Below are positions 21,700-34,383 of a stretch of 64,000 nucleotides of DNA, in pieces. This DNA is from Macrothele yani (lineage: Eukaryota; Arthropoda; Arachnida; Araneae; Macrothelidae), in the NCBI GenBank assembly GCA_039090855.1, contig CM077025.1, forward strand, positions 101,412,489 to 101,476,488, in the 5' to 3' direction. Below the pieces are notes generated by a model that was not told the origin of the DNA, made no database searches, and saw only the letters and a program-made list of their open reading frames with translations. The position numbers were made by a program, and so were the translations under genes. Each line of letters opens with the position of its first letter. The stretch's first letter is position 1.

Positions 21700-23060
21700 T
21701 GAAACAGGTGCACCTTAGATAGACTCATATGGAGGTGAATCAAAGTCTTTGCTGACTTATTTTTTTATTTGTCGTATTGAATTGTTATGAAGGTTCTAGA
21801 ATGTATAAACAAAAGATGATTCTTGAACAGTAAATGTCTTTTAAGTAAACTGCTGCACTGCACCTATTGTTATGGCATTTCAAACATAGTGTCTTTTCTA
21901 TCAGCATCCATGGCAGAACAATAGTGAAGTGCTATATGATTTTTATGGTCCTACAAAGCTGCAAAAATCACATTGCACTTTATTTCCCTCCAATGGACAC
22001 ATGGACAAGAGGAGTCTTGTTTTGAAGAATGCTACTGCAACTGCATGAGTTGCCGGACAAATCATTTAACATGCTACTTTAAGAATTCGTTTTTCAGTTA
22101 TATATTGTGAAATTAAAAAAAAAAAGGAGTAAAAAGAGTAAGAATTCTTGATTTAACCATACAGAATAAACAGGACATGTCATGAAGTGTCACTTGAAAT
22201 TTATAAATGCCACATTCTGTAAAATGTAAATTGGAAGCAAGCCATGAAATGAATGTGGACAAATGGCTCTCATAACAATGGATGTTTAAGTTGATAAGTG
22301 AACAGAGCTTGAAGCTATAAAGTGCTGGGTAAACCCAAAAATGGGGAAGTAGGTAAGCTTTGTCTTTAAAATCCTTGTAAAAGAATTAATTGCATTATTC
22401 AATTTGACACATTCACTACAATGTCAGATAGGAGTCCTCACGTATAAACTACCATATTTGACTTTAAAATAATAAGTTGTACTAAAAAATAATAAGCTCT
22501 TACAAGATTGTATGTGAACAAACTCAATTTAATACATTCTCTACCAGATACTCTGTGGGCAATTTAAATTCAGTTTGTCTGTGCACAATCTAACTAAACT
22601 ACAGTATTTTACTTGTGCGATCCTCTGTCTGCACTTGTGAGAGCAAATGTTTTAAGTACTTGGGACTGCCATGAATTCAGCAATGTCATCTTGAATTTCC
22701 AAAATATTTTGTACATCACCTTACTCTCTTTAGAAGTAGTTGTTAAATATCTGACACAAAAAATATTCATTTGTTGTAGAAAAATCAATAACTTATCAAA
22801 AATTTTACTAAGAAAACAAAAATCAAAGTAGCTTTAAAAAAGAACTTTATAAAATAGATTTCTTTCATTGCTTTGTAAGCATTTTATAATTTGCAATAAT
22901 AAATATTACAAGTTCATTGATAGGCAGATTCCAGAATCAGTTTTTTGAAGCAAGCATAAAGCTTTATTATTATTTACTTTGTTTGTCAACCTTGAATGTT
23001 GTTTGATGGAACTCAGTTTTCTGTTGATGATTAAAGCAGCACTTTGAAATTTGTTTTAAC
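21700..23060. other. Intron sequence with one dispersed repeat
   Basis: 21860-21970 resembles 46615-46715 (both contain GTGTCTT-TCTATCAGCATCC and GATTTTTATGGTCCTA), so a dispersed repeat is present. No coding region recognised. Confidence 0.45.
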
Positions 23061-23099
23061 TGCCCTGGTGGTGCAGTGGTCTAAGCCCTGGCTTATGAC

Positions 23100-25671
23100 C
23101 AGGGCAGTAATTCTGTCGCTGAGCGAATTTCTGCGATTTTTTTTTTTCACAAATTTTAGGGGTTTTTTTGTAATTTCACTAATATCAAATATATCTGCGA
23201 ATTTTAGATTTTTTACCTATTTTTGCCTAATTTCTATTATAATTTTTTGATTACTGTATTTTTTATAATTAAATAATTTTAATACTGCCTTCGTTAGAAT
23301 TTACTCGAAAAATATACCGCAAAGTAATCCTACTCGAAAGTCCAAACCAGAGCTTTAAACCTTGAATTACCTCTCAAGATTGTTCATTAAGAAGATACTC
23401 TTTTCGAACAAGTTTGATGGGTAATTCAAGGTCACATGCACTCTGCCGAAGGTGCATACGTGGTTTTTCGTGATTTCTCCCACTACTGTTGAATGGCCTT
23501 TGCGACTTGCAGGACTAGTAAACCGTAAACCGGATGTCGTCAGTTGTGTTAGTGATTTTAGCTGGGAAAGCAGGTCACAGAAAAGAGTGTTTCGCAGACA
23601 CTTAGCATAGAAAATTTGTTCTTTCGTGTGAGTAGTTTATGAAGTTTCTATATGTTGTTTTTTAATTTTGAGAATGAGCCACGTGAGTAAAATGAGTGCA
23701 TCTGAAAGATACAAGCAGTACAGCAAGAGAATGTTTCGTGTGAACAAAAATATATTGTTCTGTTCGTGTTGCAACATACCAGTGGATTTTTCCAGAAAGG
23801 ACAGTTGTGCAAAGCATTTAGCAAGCAAGCTGCATTAAAAAAGGTGTGTCTGAACAGTCAACCGAAAATAATGCAGAAATGTTTTAATGAATTAATTGAG
23901 AAAAGAACTGTGAAAGAACTGCATGACTCAATGGAACTTTTGCAATTAACGGGTGTCTTTTGGGCAGCTAACATCCCACTTTTCAAACTGGATAACCCTA
24001 CATTAAAAAATTACTTGGAAAATTCATTGAAAGATATTGGTGTTATTCCAAATGCAAATTGGATGCGGAAATGTTATTTGCTGAAAATGTATGATATTCA
24101 TAAGCAACAAGTGAAAGATTAAGATTTTTTTAAATCACTATCCGGTGTAAGCATCATAGCAAATGAAACAACTGATTCAGAAGATAGATACATTCTGAAT
24201 GTTCTTGTTGTTCCATCAGCTGAATCGAATGTTGAAAGCTGCTCTTTGAATGCAATCTTCCTTGAGTGCATTACTTTGGAATCCATAAATTTTAAAAGCA
24301 GTCAGCGACACAATACTTCAGCACGATAATAAGTATGAAGTACCTTTTGCTAATACAACCACTCTTGTGACAAACAATGCATCTTACATACCCAAAGCGT
24401 GTGGAAAGAGCCTGAAAGCCGTATTTTTTAATGGTGTTCACGTCACCTGCAATGCGCATCATTTAAATCTTTTGGGCGAAATTTGGCAGAATGAATTTGA
24501 AAATGTTAACTCTTTAGTAGTTGCTGTTAAACGTGCCTTCACAGCTTGTCCCTCCCGTAAAGGATGTTTTCGACTATTTTTGCAAGAGAAGGGTAAAATA
24601 CCTTGCTTACCACCAGTACCTGTGCAGACTAGGTGGAACAGTTGGTTTGAGGCCATGCTTTTTCACTGCAAACATTTTGAAGACTATGCAGAGTTTTTTG
24701 AAAAAGAAAGAGACAACAGTAGCAGTTGTATTATGGATAAAATCATGGGGTGTTGTCAAGATAGGGATTTAAAAGAAAATCTGAAGCAGGCTGAGGTTCA
24801 TGTGCCGTATATTTCCGGACAGCTCACTTTATTTGAAAAACAGTAAATTTCTGCGCACAAAATAAGTAATGAAATGTTGGACATCGCCAACAGTCTTCTT
24901 AGCAAGAGTCAAGACTGCCATCACGTCGCTGCAAAAAAAGTGCTTTATCCACTTGTTATGAAAGAATTAAGCATTATGTTTTTTAAGATAAAAAGGATCG
25001 ATTTTGTTAGCCAGCCAGAAATTTCTTCAAAGCATGTAGGGTGTTTGATCCCGATTAATTTAAGTCCTTGGACCTTTTAGATGACGAAGAAGATTTGTTT
25101 GTTTTCAGCCGCATTCCTATGTTCAAAGATAAGGACCAACTAAAATGTGAATTTCGTTCATATAAAATGAGTGTAAAAGAATTTCGTGTCAGCGAAGGTT
25201 TGCTAGACTTCTGGAATATAAAAAAAGGTTGTTTTCCTAAGCTACATAAGATCGCATCCGTTTTCTGTCAGTACCCACATACAGTGTTGATGCTGAACGA
25301 TCCTTTTCTAAATTTAAAAATGTGTTACAGGACAACAGCCACAGCATTAAAAAAGAAAATCTGGGTATGCATAATATAATGTATCAAAATGCCATCCACT
25401 TAAATGGAAATCTTGATCTTGTGTAATGGTGTTGATAACTTTGCCAGAATTTGAATGGTTTATAAATGTAAGTATCAATTTTAAAAATGTATAAAGCTAT
25501 AATGTTTACTTAGTTACATACTAGTCATTTGTATTACTGCTTTGTAACTTGGTAGACTTTTTTTTTTTTTGGAAATGTTAGTGTATAACATTAGCCGCAA
25601 ACTTTTTATGAAATTTAATAATTTACTCCGCAAATTTTGCCCTTTTTCCCCACAATGAAATTACTGTCCTA
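23100..25671. mobile_element. hAT transposon inserted in the SINE
   Basis: Ends CAGGGCAGTAATT and AATTACTGTCCTA are imperfect inverted repeats. CTTATGAC (23092-23099) and CTTAAGAC (25672-25679) are a 7-of-8 target duplication, fitting the hAT superfamily. The interior holds a broken transposase on the + strand. Confidence 0.88.
23673..25426 (+). pseudogene. hAT transposase with BED-like zinc finger, broken
   Basis: The reading begins MSHVSKMSASERYKQYSKRM. A CxxC...HxxxxxH finger follows (FCSCCNIPVDFSRKDSCAKH), then a helical region (FNELIEKRTVKELHDSM) and the insertion domain (TCNAHHLNLLGEIW, VQTRWNSWFEAM). The C-terminal dimerisation block PTYSVDAERSFSKFKNVLQD (25267-25326) is typical of hAT. 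Stops or frameshifts occur near 23840, 24120, 24328, 24846 and about 25260, so no functional protein is expected. The architecture resembles BED-finger hATs related to CGGBP1-like genes. Confidence 0.85.
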
Positions 25672-26001
25672 CTTAAGACCATTCATCCAAGAAGGTTCCG
25701 GGTTCGAATCCCGGTGAGGCATGGATGTCATGTTTGTCTTACAGCCCTGGCTCTCTCCCTTCCCTGGAACCAGTGATTCTAAATTAGGGACAGGCTACTG
25801 CTTATAGCCCATTGATTTGCTCACGGTGATTGTTAAATCTCCAAACAAACAAACAAACACAAATTTTATGGGTGCCAATATGCTTTTTTTTTTTTTTTCA
25901 ATTTGCAGTTTAGTGTTGTATGTCTGCCAGCTACTCCACTGATTTCTCATTTGTTTATTTATTTTGGTGATACTTTTCTGTAACATTTTCTTCTCTTTTA
26001 G

Positions 26002-26119
26002 GGAATTCAAATCACTGCTACAACTCCTACAAGCAGTGCTGTGAGGTTGGAAACTGGAGTTGTGGAGCTTCAACTATCAAACAGAGTTCAGAATATGTCA
26101 TCTAGCTGTGCTTATACAG
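26002..26119 (+). CDS. BLTP1: BLTP1 (KIAA1109/tweek) internal exon 4 of 8 in window
   Basis: 118 bp, entering in phase 0 after CTTTTAG and leaving one base (phase 1) before the GTACAT donor. It encodes GIQITATTPTSSAVRLETGV, then VELQLSNRVQNMSSSCAYTG with the last glycine split across the intron. GIQ-TATTP...AVR-ETG is a hallmark of this part of BLTP1 and follows LLRLK of the previous exon. The alternating hydrophobic pattern fits the beta-strands of the groove. Confidence 0.93.
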
Positions 26120-28180
26120 GTACATGTGTGTATGCTTTTTCTGGCTGTAGTCTGGCTGTGATGATTGGTGTTTAGTTGAAGTCAACATTTTCTCTCAGAT
26201 TTGTTTTTAATTTTCATAACCACATACTTCAGTCTTGTTATCTGAAAAGCTGGCCACAGTAAATCATTTCAGTTCAGATTTGTTTCTGAAAATATGTGTA
26301 AATAATAATAACTTTAAAGGTAATGAATGTTGATTATCAACTGGGTTTGCCTGTCTTAATAGTGTGTTATGATTTTTACAGCCCATCAAATATGCAATCA
26401 TTTTAGCAAAAATGTAGTATATGTATTTTGACTACTCACACACATGCTTGTTATTATTTATGGTGAGCAGAAAATCTGATTTTCTAGCATATTTGTAGTC
26501 TCAGTCTAAGTACTGTAAACATGCTGAAAAGCACGTGAAGTGAAGAAAAAAAGAGTATGTAATTTTACATTAGTTTAACTTTTAATCTGATGTTCTCAAA
26601 AATAATTGGACCGCATACTGATGCCTTACTAATGAAAAGGTATTGCAGGTTTTGTCTCCAACCAAGTGTGATTTTTGAAATTTTACTGCATATATATTTA
26701 TTTTGGTGGAATCTTGGTCTTGATATGGTTGATGTGTAAGTCACTCCAGAAATATGGTGCCAAAAATGTCTTTTGGGGTTTAATCAGCATCCAGAATTTG
26801 ACAGGGATTAACAAAATTAAGAGGTGGATAATTTTTACAAAACAAACATGAAGTGAATAATATTTCTGCAGATTCTTCATGTTGTTTTTAAATGAATGCT
26901 GTGAATTAATATAAATTAATGTTGAATGAATTATTCATTATTTTAATTATTGAATGTTATTTCCAGTCAAGTGTGGTCTTTGCAATTTTATTGCATGCAT
27001 ATTTATTTTGGTGGAATCTTAGTTTTGATTGATGTGTGAATCACATTAAAGGTATGGTACCAAACATTGTGGTTTAATTAAGCTCCAGAATTCAACAGGA
27101 GTTAACAAAATTGAAAGGTGAGGAATCTTTAGAAAACAAATGTTAAAATAAACAATATTTCTGAAAATTCTGCATGTTGTAAATTAAGTCTCTGAATTTA
27201 TACTGATAAATAATTTAGTAAACTTTCTCAGGGAAGGAGCTCATATCTGTGTGGCACCCTTTTGGACTAAATTGATTGTGGTTCTGGATACTATTAGTTT
27301 TGACTCTCATGAAAAATTGTGTTTAAAAAAATAGATTTAGGGCCAGATTTGGTACTTTCTTGTAGAGCATGTTGAAAGTACAAAAATTTCTTTTTGATGG
27401 ACCACAAAACCACTGTATTTGAGAAATGTTTTGCATATACAAGTAAACCACATTTAACTTTCTTGGTGGGCCACAAAGCCATTTTACATGGGTTTTACCT
27501 TTCATGATTAATTCCCAGTTAAGACAGAAAGAAAAAATGAAACCAAATTTAGAGCCAGATTTGAGGTTTTACAAAGTTTCTAGAAAGCAGAAAACAACTT
27601 TTCAATAAAGAAGAAAGCTGTTTTTACTTGTGTTTTGCCTTGTTTGATCAATTAGATATCTACTGTAAGTTTTGCCTCTCATGATCAACTCTTTGTTTTA
27701 AAAAAAGAATGAGAAATGAAGGGGAGGGGGAGTCAAATTATATTTAGAGTCAGGTTTTGTGCTGTTTTATCAGGTGTGCCAAAAGCTGTAAAATATTTTT
27801 GGTGCACCACAGCCATTATTTTTCTTGGGAATCGTTTTATGTATACAGGTTAACCACACCTAACTTTGGGAGTAGCATTTCTGAGAATTTCACATTGACT
27901 GAAATCCTTATTTTGTGGGAAATATTATAATAAGATATATGTCAGTGAGATAAAGTATGCATCCTAATGTCAAGATACCCATAAAGGAACACATAAATAC
28001 ATAATTACAAATACATAATTACAAAATGTCAACACATTAGCAAAACTTTTACTTAACAACTGATCATGCAAACATCAAAAATGAAAGGAGAGTATTTGTG
28101 ACTAAATCTCTCATGGCTACAGCTTTGGCAATATGCATAGTTTTCTGTTAAAAAACAAAACAAAAATACAGTTCAGTATT
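26120..28180. repeat. Diverged tandem duplications in intron
   Basis: About 26650-26905 and 26958-27200 are diverged copies (both with TATTTATTTTGGTGGAATCTT and CCAGAATT..ACAGG.TTAACAAAATT). Further loosely related blocks with GG.CCACAAA.CC and TATACA.GT.AACCACA.CTAACTT occur near 27400, 27470 and 27810-27860. Old local duplications; no gene. Confidence 0.6.
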
Positions 28181-28184
28181 AATT

Positions 28185-29023
28185 CAGGGTTCCCATGTAC
28201 CCTGGGAAACAGGGAAAACCTGGAATTCTGAGGGAATTTGAAAATGGTTTAAAAAATCATAGAAAAAGGGAAAATAACTCAAGGGAAATTCCTCCCCCCC
28301 CCCTTTTTTTTGTAAAAATCAAGGGATACTTTCTTTTGCCAAAAAACTTTTCTTATTTCAGATTTCAAACTTTTGTTTGCAATTACTGCCTGTTTAGAAT
28401 TTGGTACATCTTACTTTCAGTTACATTACATTTTTTCTTTATTCCCTAAAAAAGATGCAAAACTGAATTTTAAAAATTGCCTATTAAGTTTTTGTTCAAT
28501 TTCTGCAGCCAGTTGTTGTAATATGGAACAGTTAGGCACAATGGCTTGACACACTCCTGCTTGTAGAAACACTTCACAAGAAAACCAACCAAACAATGGT
28601 TCAAAGTCCTTTGTCTGTTGGTTCTCTTGCAACATGTTTCTCTGAGTTGGAGCCATTCTATCATTGATCTTCATTGCATTGTGTTATAGAAAAATCTGAA
28701 ATAAATCAACTGACAGATTTTTTCTTACATATGGCCAGTTTCTATGGGAATGTATTAACAAATTCTATGTGGGTAGTATTCGCAAAAGTTCATGGAATTA
28801 TGGTTTGGAAAATAATGTGCACATTTAGTTGTTATTGATGAAAAGCAGGTAATTTCATAAAGGCAAATTACTTAAAGGATTTGCAAATGTCTGCTTTGGT
28901 GAAAAAAATGCATGAATGGAATTTAATGTGACAAATCATCGCTATCTGATTGAGATCGCCACTCTGGAATAAATTTCAAAACCACATGGAGAACCTGGAA
29001 AAATCAGTCAAGTGGGAACTCTG
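28185..29023. mobile_element. Second copy of the CAGGGTTCCC-type non-autonomous element
   Basis: Starts CAGGGTTCCCATGTACCCTG and ends AGTGGGAACTCTG; collinear with 4534-5393 over its whole length. TAATT flanks both sides and could be a 5-bp target duplication. The copy is split internally by substitutions and a C-run/T-run near 28290. Confidence 0.7.
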
Positions 29024-29752
29024 TAATTGCTTGGCTTCTTTCCTCTTGGTATGTAGAATTTGTCTGTAGTAGTGGGGCGAAAATAGACTTACATCACTGG
29101 CTGATGTTCCCTCATTATATGAAGAATGTCTTCAGTAACTTTCAAGTAGAAGAGTGTGAGTACCTCTTTCTTTGTTGTTTGCCACACCCATTCCTCATCA
29201 ATAAAGGATTTATCACAGGTCTAAAAACTCTCCCGGGTGACCTGCATGTTCTTATTGACAGAGCCTGGTGAAATATAACTCATTATTGCATTGAAGGGGG
29301 GGCGACAGAGAAAGAGAGAGAGAGTGATGCAGGAATTTTAAAAATCAATATCGCTTGACAATTATGCTGGCAGACTGCCAGAAGAATCAATTTACTACAT
29401 GTGTATTAGAGCTCTCCAGCCTGGCCTGGCCCTCGGGCCATGTCGGGCCTTTTTTTTTTAGTTTAAAGAACAAAGCAACAAGCCGGGCTGGGACCAAGTT
29501 GACCCGTTCTTTTTATCACAATGGTAAAGAAGAAAAAAGTCGTGTTTCCTGATTTCCTGGTGTGTTTAATTGTTTTGCTGGCTTTACTTACCTCCATGAC
29601 AGCCCAGGGCAGAATCAGAAAAGCAAGGAGAGGTATTCACAGTGATTTTACCAATCAGTAGGTATTAAGATGGTAAAACTATTTTGGGGCTTGTTGACAG
29701 CAAAAGGATTCGACCCCTAGCGAGTGTGGTGTGTGTTGTGTAGAGTGGGGGA

Positions 29753-32553
29753 CAGTGGCGGCTTTTCAGGTGAAGTAGGTGAAGTGCCTCTTCACCTATT
29801 TTACTTAAAATAAAGTTTTATTCAGTAATTTGTACAATATATTATTTTTTGTCTCTATTGTGTTACAAAATACTCAAAATTTTGATTACATATCAATTCA
29901 CATAACCCGTTCAAGACGGAAAACAAGTCCTCATACGCAAAACAGTGCAAGTGAAGAGCCGAAATGAAAACCCTTGGAAGTCTGCAGCTGTCGACCAAGT
30001 TGCTATGGTAACTGTGATGTCAACCTCCCCTATCTGGCGCGCAAGTGAAGTGTTTTATCTTTCGGCTCCGAAGCTCTGCAGATGGAATCGTGACCTTCGA
30101 AGGAGATCACGGTGAAACGTTATGTTTTACCCAGGGCATCTTGCAGTGTTGTGATACATGCTTTCCGAAAGGGATTTGTTTTTTCGTGCTTTGTGATTAT
30201 TTGTCAAAAAGTTTAGCTGTTACTGTAGTTTCGTGTACAGTTTAACAGTTAGTGATAGTTTTAATTAAAGTATGTATCCTGTGAACTACATTGTTTGTAA
30301 TTTATTACAAACTCCATTTAATCGGTGGAAAGATGAAGATAAAAGAGACATTTTACTTCAAGGACGACCGACGGATTCACTGAAAATTGTTGCCAAAAAA
30401 GAAATCAAGAAGAGCGGTAAATCCTACAATATTAATTTAAAAAATTGTTGGTTTACTGAATATAAATGGCTTTGTAGTACTTCTGTGTTACAAAAATTAT
30501 TTTGTTGGCCCTGCTTACTTTTTAGTAATAAACATTCGGCGTGGAATAAAGATGGATTCTCAGATTTATTAAATATAACACGCTCACTTCATAAACATGG
30601 TGATTCTAGCGAACACCTGAAATGCGAGTTAATGCTAAGGAATTTTGAAAAAAATCAGAACACCATTGCCGATGCCCTGAGGGAGAATGCTAGGCTTATG
30701 AAAATGCCTTTCAACGAAAACGTTCGTTTAAATAGACTTTTCCTGCAGACAGTGATTGATGCAGTATTATATTTGAGCAAACAAGAACTAGCATTCCGTA
30801 GCCATGACGAAAGCATGGACTCGATAAATCGTGGAAATTTCAAGGAATTACTTTCATTGTTGATATCATGAAGTCCTTTAGAAATTCAAAATCAATACGA
30901 AAATATAAAAAATGTCTTCACAGGTGACTCAAAAACTATTCAAAATGAATTAATTGAATGTATTTCTGAATATATAAACGATCACGTTAAAAATGAAATA
31001 AATGAAGTTCAATGCTTTTCTATTCAAGTAGATGACACCACAGACATAAATCAGACTTCTCAGTGCTCTTTAATAATAAGATTTGTTGATTCGGAAGGTG
31101 TATTGGCTGAGCGATTTTTGGGTTTCCACGACGTGAGTGGAGATCGAACGTCAGAAGCTTTATACAAAATGTTTGACAAAATTTTGGAACAATTCGATTA
31201 TCAACACAAATTAATAGGACAATGTTACTATGGGGCAAGTGTAATGTCTGGACACTTGAATGGGCTCCAGAAAAAAATCAAGGATAAAGCTTCTCAAGCT
31301 GTTTTTGTTCATTGCTTAGCACATCGTTTGAACCTTGTACTACAGCAGAGTTTTTCTAAAATTTCAAAGTGTCATATATTTTACGCAAGCCTCACTGGAA
31401 TTCCTTCGTTTTTTCACCACTCAGTGAAGCAATCTTATACACTCACATCTACAACCGCAAGACGCATACCAACCATAGCAGAAACTCGATGGTCCTACAC
31501 TTCGAAGTTAGTAAGTGTAATTGTTGAAGATTGGGATAAATTGAAGGAAGTATTCAAATTTCTGACAAATAATGAGCAATCAGACAAAAAATCAATTCAA
31601 CTTGCCAAGGGATTTTTAAATGATATGAACACTTTTGAATTTACATTTTTGGCAATAGTATTTAATGAAATTTTTGGCCCCATCGATCTATTATTCGAAA
31701 TTTTGCAGAAAAAATTACTAGACATAAACTACTGTGTAACTCAAATTAAAAAACTTGTGAAATTTTGAGTCATAAAAGGAACGATGAAGTATTTGAAACA
31801 CTGTTTGGAAAAGCTAGCAAAATCACAGAAATAAGCAGATCTAAACTGGAATATGCTGCTCTTACACAAGACACAATTTTTAAAAATTATAAACAATTGT
31901 ATTTTGAAATTTTAGACCACATTCTTATGGAAATGGATATAAGATTTCAAGACTGTGAAAAACTTCAATTTGTTTGTCTTGCTGACACAACCAAATTCGA
32001 ACAATTTAATTCTAGCTTTCCCTCTCACGCTTTTGAAAATCTACAACATTTTTACGGAAAAATATTTACTAAACTCCAGCACCTTAAAAATGAACTGAGT
32101 CTTGTATATGCCAACGAAAAATTAAGGAATATATCGACTCAAGAACTTCTTCGAGTGCTTTATGAAGATAAAGATTTTTTTACAGATATAAATTGTGCAT
32201 ATAAATTGGTTGCCCTCATTTTAACCATTCCATCTACAAGTGTGTCAGTGGAAAGAAGTTTTTCTTGCCTTAAAAGAATACAAACTTACTCAAGAAACAC
32301 CATTTCTCTAGACAGACTTGCTTCTTTGGCAAATATTTCTATTCAGAAAGATATTTCATTGATGCTTATGAACAAACAACCATTCTATGACGACATAATC
32401 GACGAATTTGCAGCTCTAAAAGAAAGAAGAATTGATCTAATATACAAAAAATAGGTCAGTCCTCATATAATGATTTTCATTGAAGACAGTAGGTATCTTT
32501 TCATATTGCTCTTGTAGCTCTTCGCCTATTTTTTCAACCACGAGCCGCCACTG
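29753..32553 (+). mobile_element. Nearly intact 2.8-kb hAT transposon
   Basis: Perfect 11-bp inverted ends CAGTGGCGGCT and AGCCGCCACTG, flanked by identical 8-bp duplications GTGGGGGA (29745-29752 and 32554-32561). Both ends and the transposase are preserved, making it the youngest-looking DNA transposon in the window. Confidence 0.95.
30272..32454 (+). pseudogene. hAT transposase (TTF/ZMYM1-like type), one stop and one frameshift
   Basis: About 725 codons. The N-terminal TTF-type zinc finger is visible (NCWFTEY, LQKLFCWPCLLFS, GFSDLLNITRSLHKH, HGDSSEHLKC). The catalytic core has FSIQVDDTTDINQTSQCSL (first Asp region), GQCYYGASVMSGHLNGLQ, HCLAHRLNLVLQ and ETRWSYTSK. The C-terminal dimerisation block is TIPSTSVSVERSFSCLKRIQ. 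The frame is interrupted only by TGA at 30869-30871, after LLIS, and by a one-base shift at about 31765. It would cut and paste the element if intact. Such proteins resemble vertebrate ZMYM1-like genes, but here the terminal repeats show it is still a transposon. Confidence 0.92.
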
Positions 32554-32579
32554 GTGGGGGACGGAGGGTGTCTGCAGTG

Positions 32580-32581
<2 letters not shown>

Positions 32582-32630
<49 letters not shown>
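32582..32630. repeat. (TG)n microsatellite
   Basis: About 24 TG units within the outer hAT element. Confidence 0.95.
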
Positions 32631-32632
<2 letters not shown>

Positions 32633-33099
32633 TGTTAGAGAGTGGGACGACATGGATTTTTTGTCCTATCCCTAACCTACATAGGTATTGACTTTTGTAG
32701 TGTTACCGCTTACTAGTTCAGAGAAAGGGAGATTCTGAATGCGCTTAGTCTTTCTTTTTCTATCTTTTTAAAGGTTATATTTTTCGATAATTGTCAAAGA
32801 TTAGTTCATATTTTTGGGCTTACATTCAACTAAATATTTTCAATAATATCTCATTTCATTATTTAATTTTCACATATTAATAAAATACAATAGAAAGACA
32901 AAATAACACCAAATGGCACATCTCGGGCTGGGCTGGTCCGGGCCTAAATAAGAGCTGCAACTGACAGGCGCAGGCCGGGCTGGGCTAACCAAATTAGGCC
33001 CGTGCAGACCTCTAATGTGTATGCTTCAGGAATAGAAAATAAAGAAAAGTGGTTTTCTAATTCTTTTATGTAAGAAAAAAGAAACAGTGAAAGTATGCA

Positions 33100-34383
33100 T
33101 GAGGGCTGTACTGAAATTAATGCAAAAGTGGGCATAACTTGTTTATTAACTGACAGAGGTAATTCAAATTGCATATGTTGGTAAAGTAACTCTTTCTCTA
33201 TACAAAGGTACCACTCAACATAGTCTCCATCACAAGTGATACATTTGCATTATAGTTGAACCCAACTCTTGAATCCTCTTTGAAAAAAATTCAGGTGTAG
33301 ACTGTTGTACCCACTTCCTCACAGCCACTTTCACCTCATCTATGTCATCAAATCATTGTTCCCAGAGACTGTCCTTCATTGGACCAAACAGGTGAAAGTT
33401 AGAGGGTGCCAGATCTGGGCTGTACGGTGGATGGGGGACCACCGACAAGCCTGATTTGCTGATCGCCAGATTTGTTGCCAAAGACATATGTGGTCTCACA
33501 TTGTCATGGTGAAGGTGGATCTTTTTCGGATTCTTGTTCAGTCTCCTCCTCCTTATGGCTTCTCTAAGCTCCTTGAGTGTCTCAATGTACTGCTTGCTGG
33601 TCATGGTACAGCCACATTCCATAAAATCAAGAATGACACCCCTGTCATCCCAAAGAACAGTCACCATGATTTTTTTGCTGGTTGCTGGCTCTTGAACTTC
33701 TTAGGCCTTAGTGAAGAGGTGTGATGCCATTCCATGAATTGATTCTTCGTTTCCAGATCGTGAAGATACTCCTACATTTCATCCCCTGTCACCAGATTGG
33801 GAAAAAACGTATCTTCATTGGCTTCAAATGCTTCCAGCATATCAGAGCAGACTTCCGCCCTTCTCTCCTTCAAATCAGATGTCACCTGCCAAGGTACCCA
33901 CTTTGCACACACTTTCTGATACCCTGCCTTCCACCATCTTCTGTACGGCATTGTGACCACAGTCCAGTTGTGCTACAAGCTCACAAATTGTGACTCGTCT
34001 CTCTGCATGAATCATTTCATCCATTTCCTGACGATTGGTGTCAGTGGTCTCATATGATGGTCTCCTACTGCGTGGTTTGTCTTCAATAATAGTTTCCCCT
34101 TCTTTAAACTTCTTCATCCATGTGTGCACATTGCTCTTGTCAATGTTGTCATCTCTGTAAACATTCTGTAGCCTTCTATGGATATCAGACAGATTGCACC
34201 CTTCCTTCATCAAGAACTCAATGACAGCACATTGCTTCTGTTTGGAATTTTCATTATGTACCTACAGTGAAGAAGAAGGGTTACTGTAGAGGAAGAGTTA
34301 CTCTACCAACATGTGCAATTTGAATGACCTGTCAGTTAATAAAAAAGTATGCCCACTTTTGCATTGCCTTTGGTAAACCCTCA
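33100..34383 (-). mobile_element. Full-length mariner with terminal repeats of about 90 bp
   Basis: Begins TGAGGGCTGTACTG on the left. The right end, read inward, is TGAGGGTTTACCAAAGGCAA, followed in both by TGCAAAAGTGGGCATA and ATTAACTGACAGG. A TA lies at the right flank (34384-34385), with CA at the left. Length 1284 bp, usual for mariner. The transposase lies on the - strand. Confidence 0.88.
33353..34213 (-). pseudogene. Mariner transposase, frameshifted and catalytically changed
   Basis: Segments in order: helix-turn-helix region MMKEGCNLSDIHRRLQNVYR with VHTWMKKFKEGE (34213-33875), EANEDTFFPNLVTGDE (33960-33772), and the C-terminal part with VTVLWDDRGVILDFME, HLHHDNVRPH and PPYSPDLAPSNFHLFGPM (33667-33353). 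In active mariners the D,D34D triad ends at APSD; here it is APSN, 35 residues after the HDN aspartate, so the third catalytic Asp is Asn. Frameshifts separate the pieces. Confidence 0.88.

Larger units (their letters stand above)
23062..25832 (+). mobile_element. tRNA-derived SINE split by a hAT element
   Basis: The head (23062-23099, CTGGTGGTGCAGTGGTCTAA) and the body (25672-25832, GGTTCGAATCCCGGTGAGGC to GCTTATAGCCCATTG) together match the complete SINE at 45677-45895. The 2.57 kb between them is a hAT transposon that landed inside the tRNA-like head. The 3' end is AAACAAACAAAC. Confidence 0.88.
29407..33014. mobile_element. Non-autonomous hAT element, interrupted by a second hAT
   Basis: The left end TAGAGCTCTCCAGCC and the right end GGCCCGTGCAGACCTCTA are imperfect inverted repeats. 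ATGTGTAT at 29399-29406 and 33015-33022 is a perfect 8-bp duplication. Without the 2.8-kb insertion and its duplicated 8 bp it is about 0.8 kb, rich in GGGCTGGG-like motifs near the ends. It also contains a (TG)n tract at 32582-32630. Confidence 0.85.
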
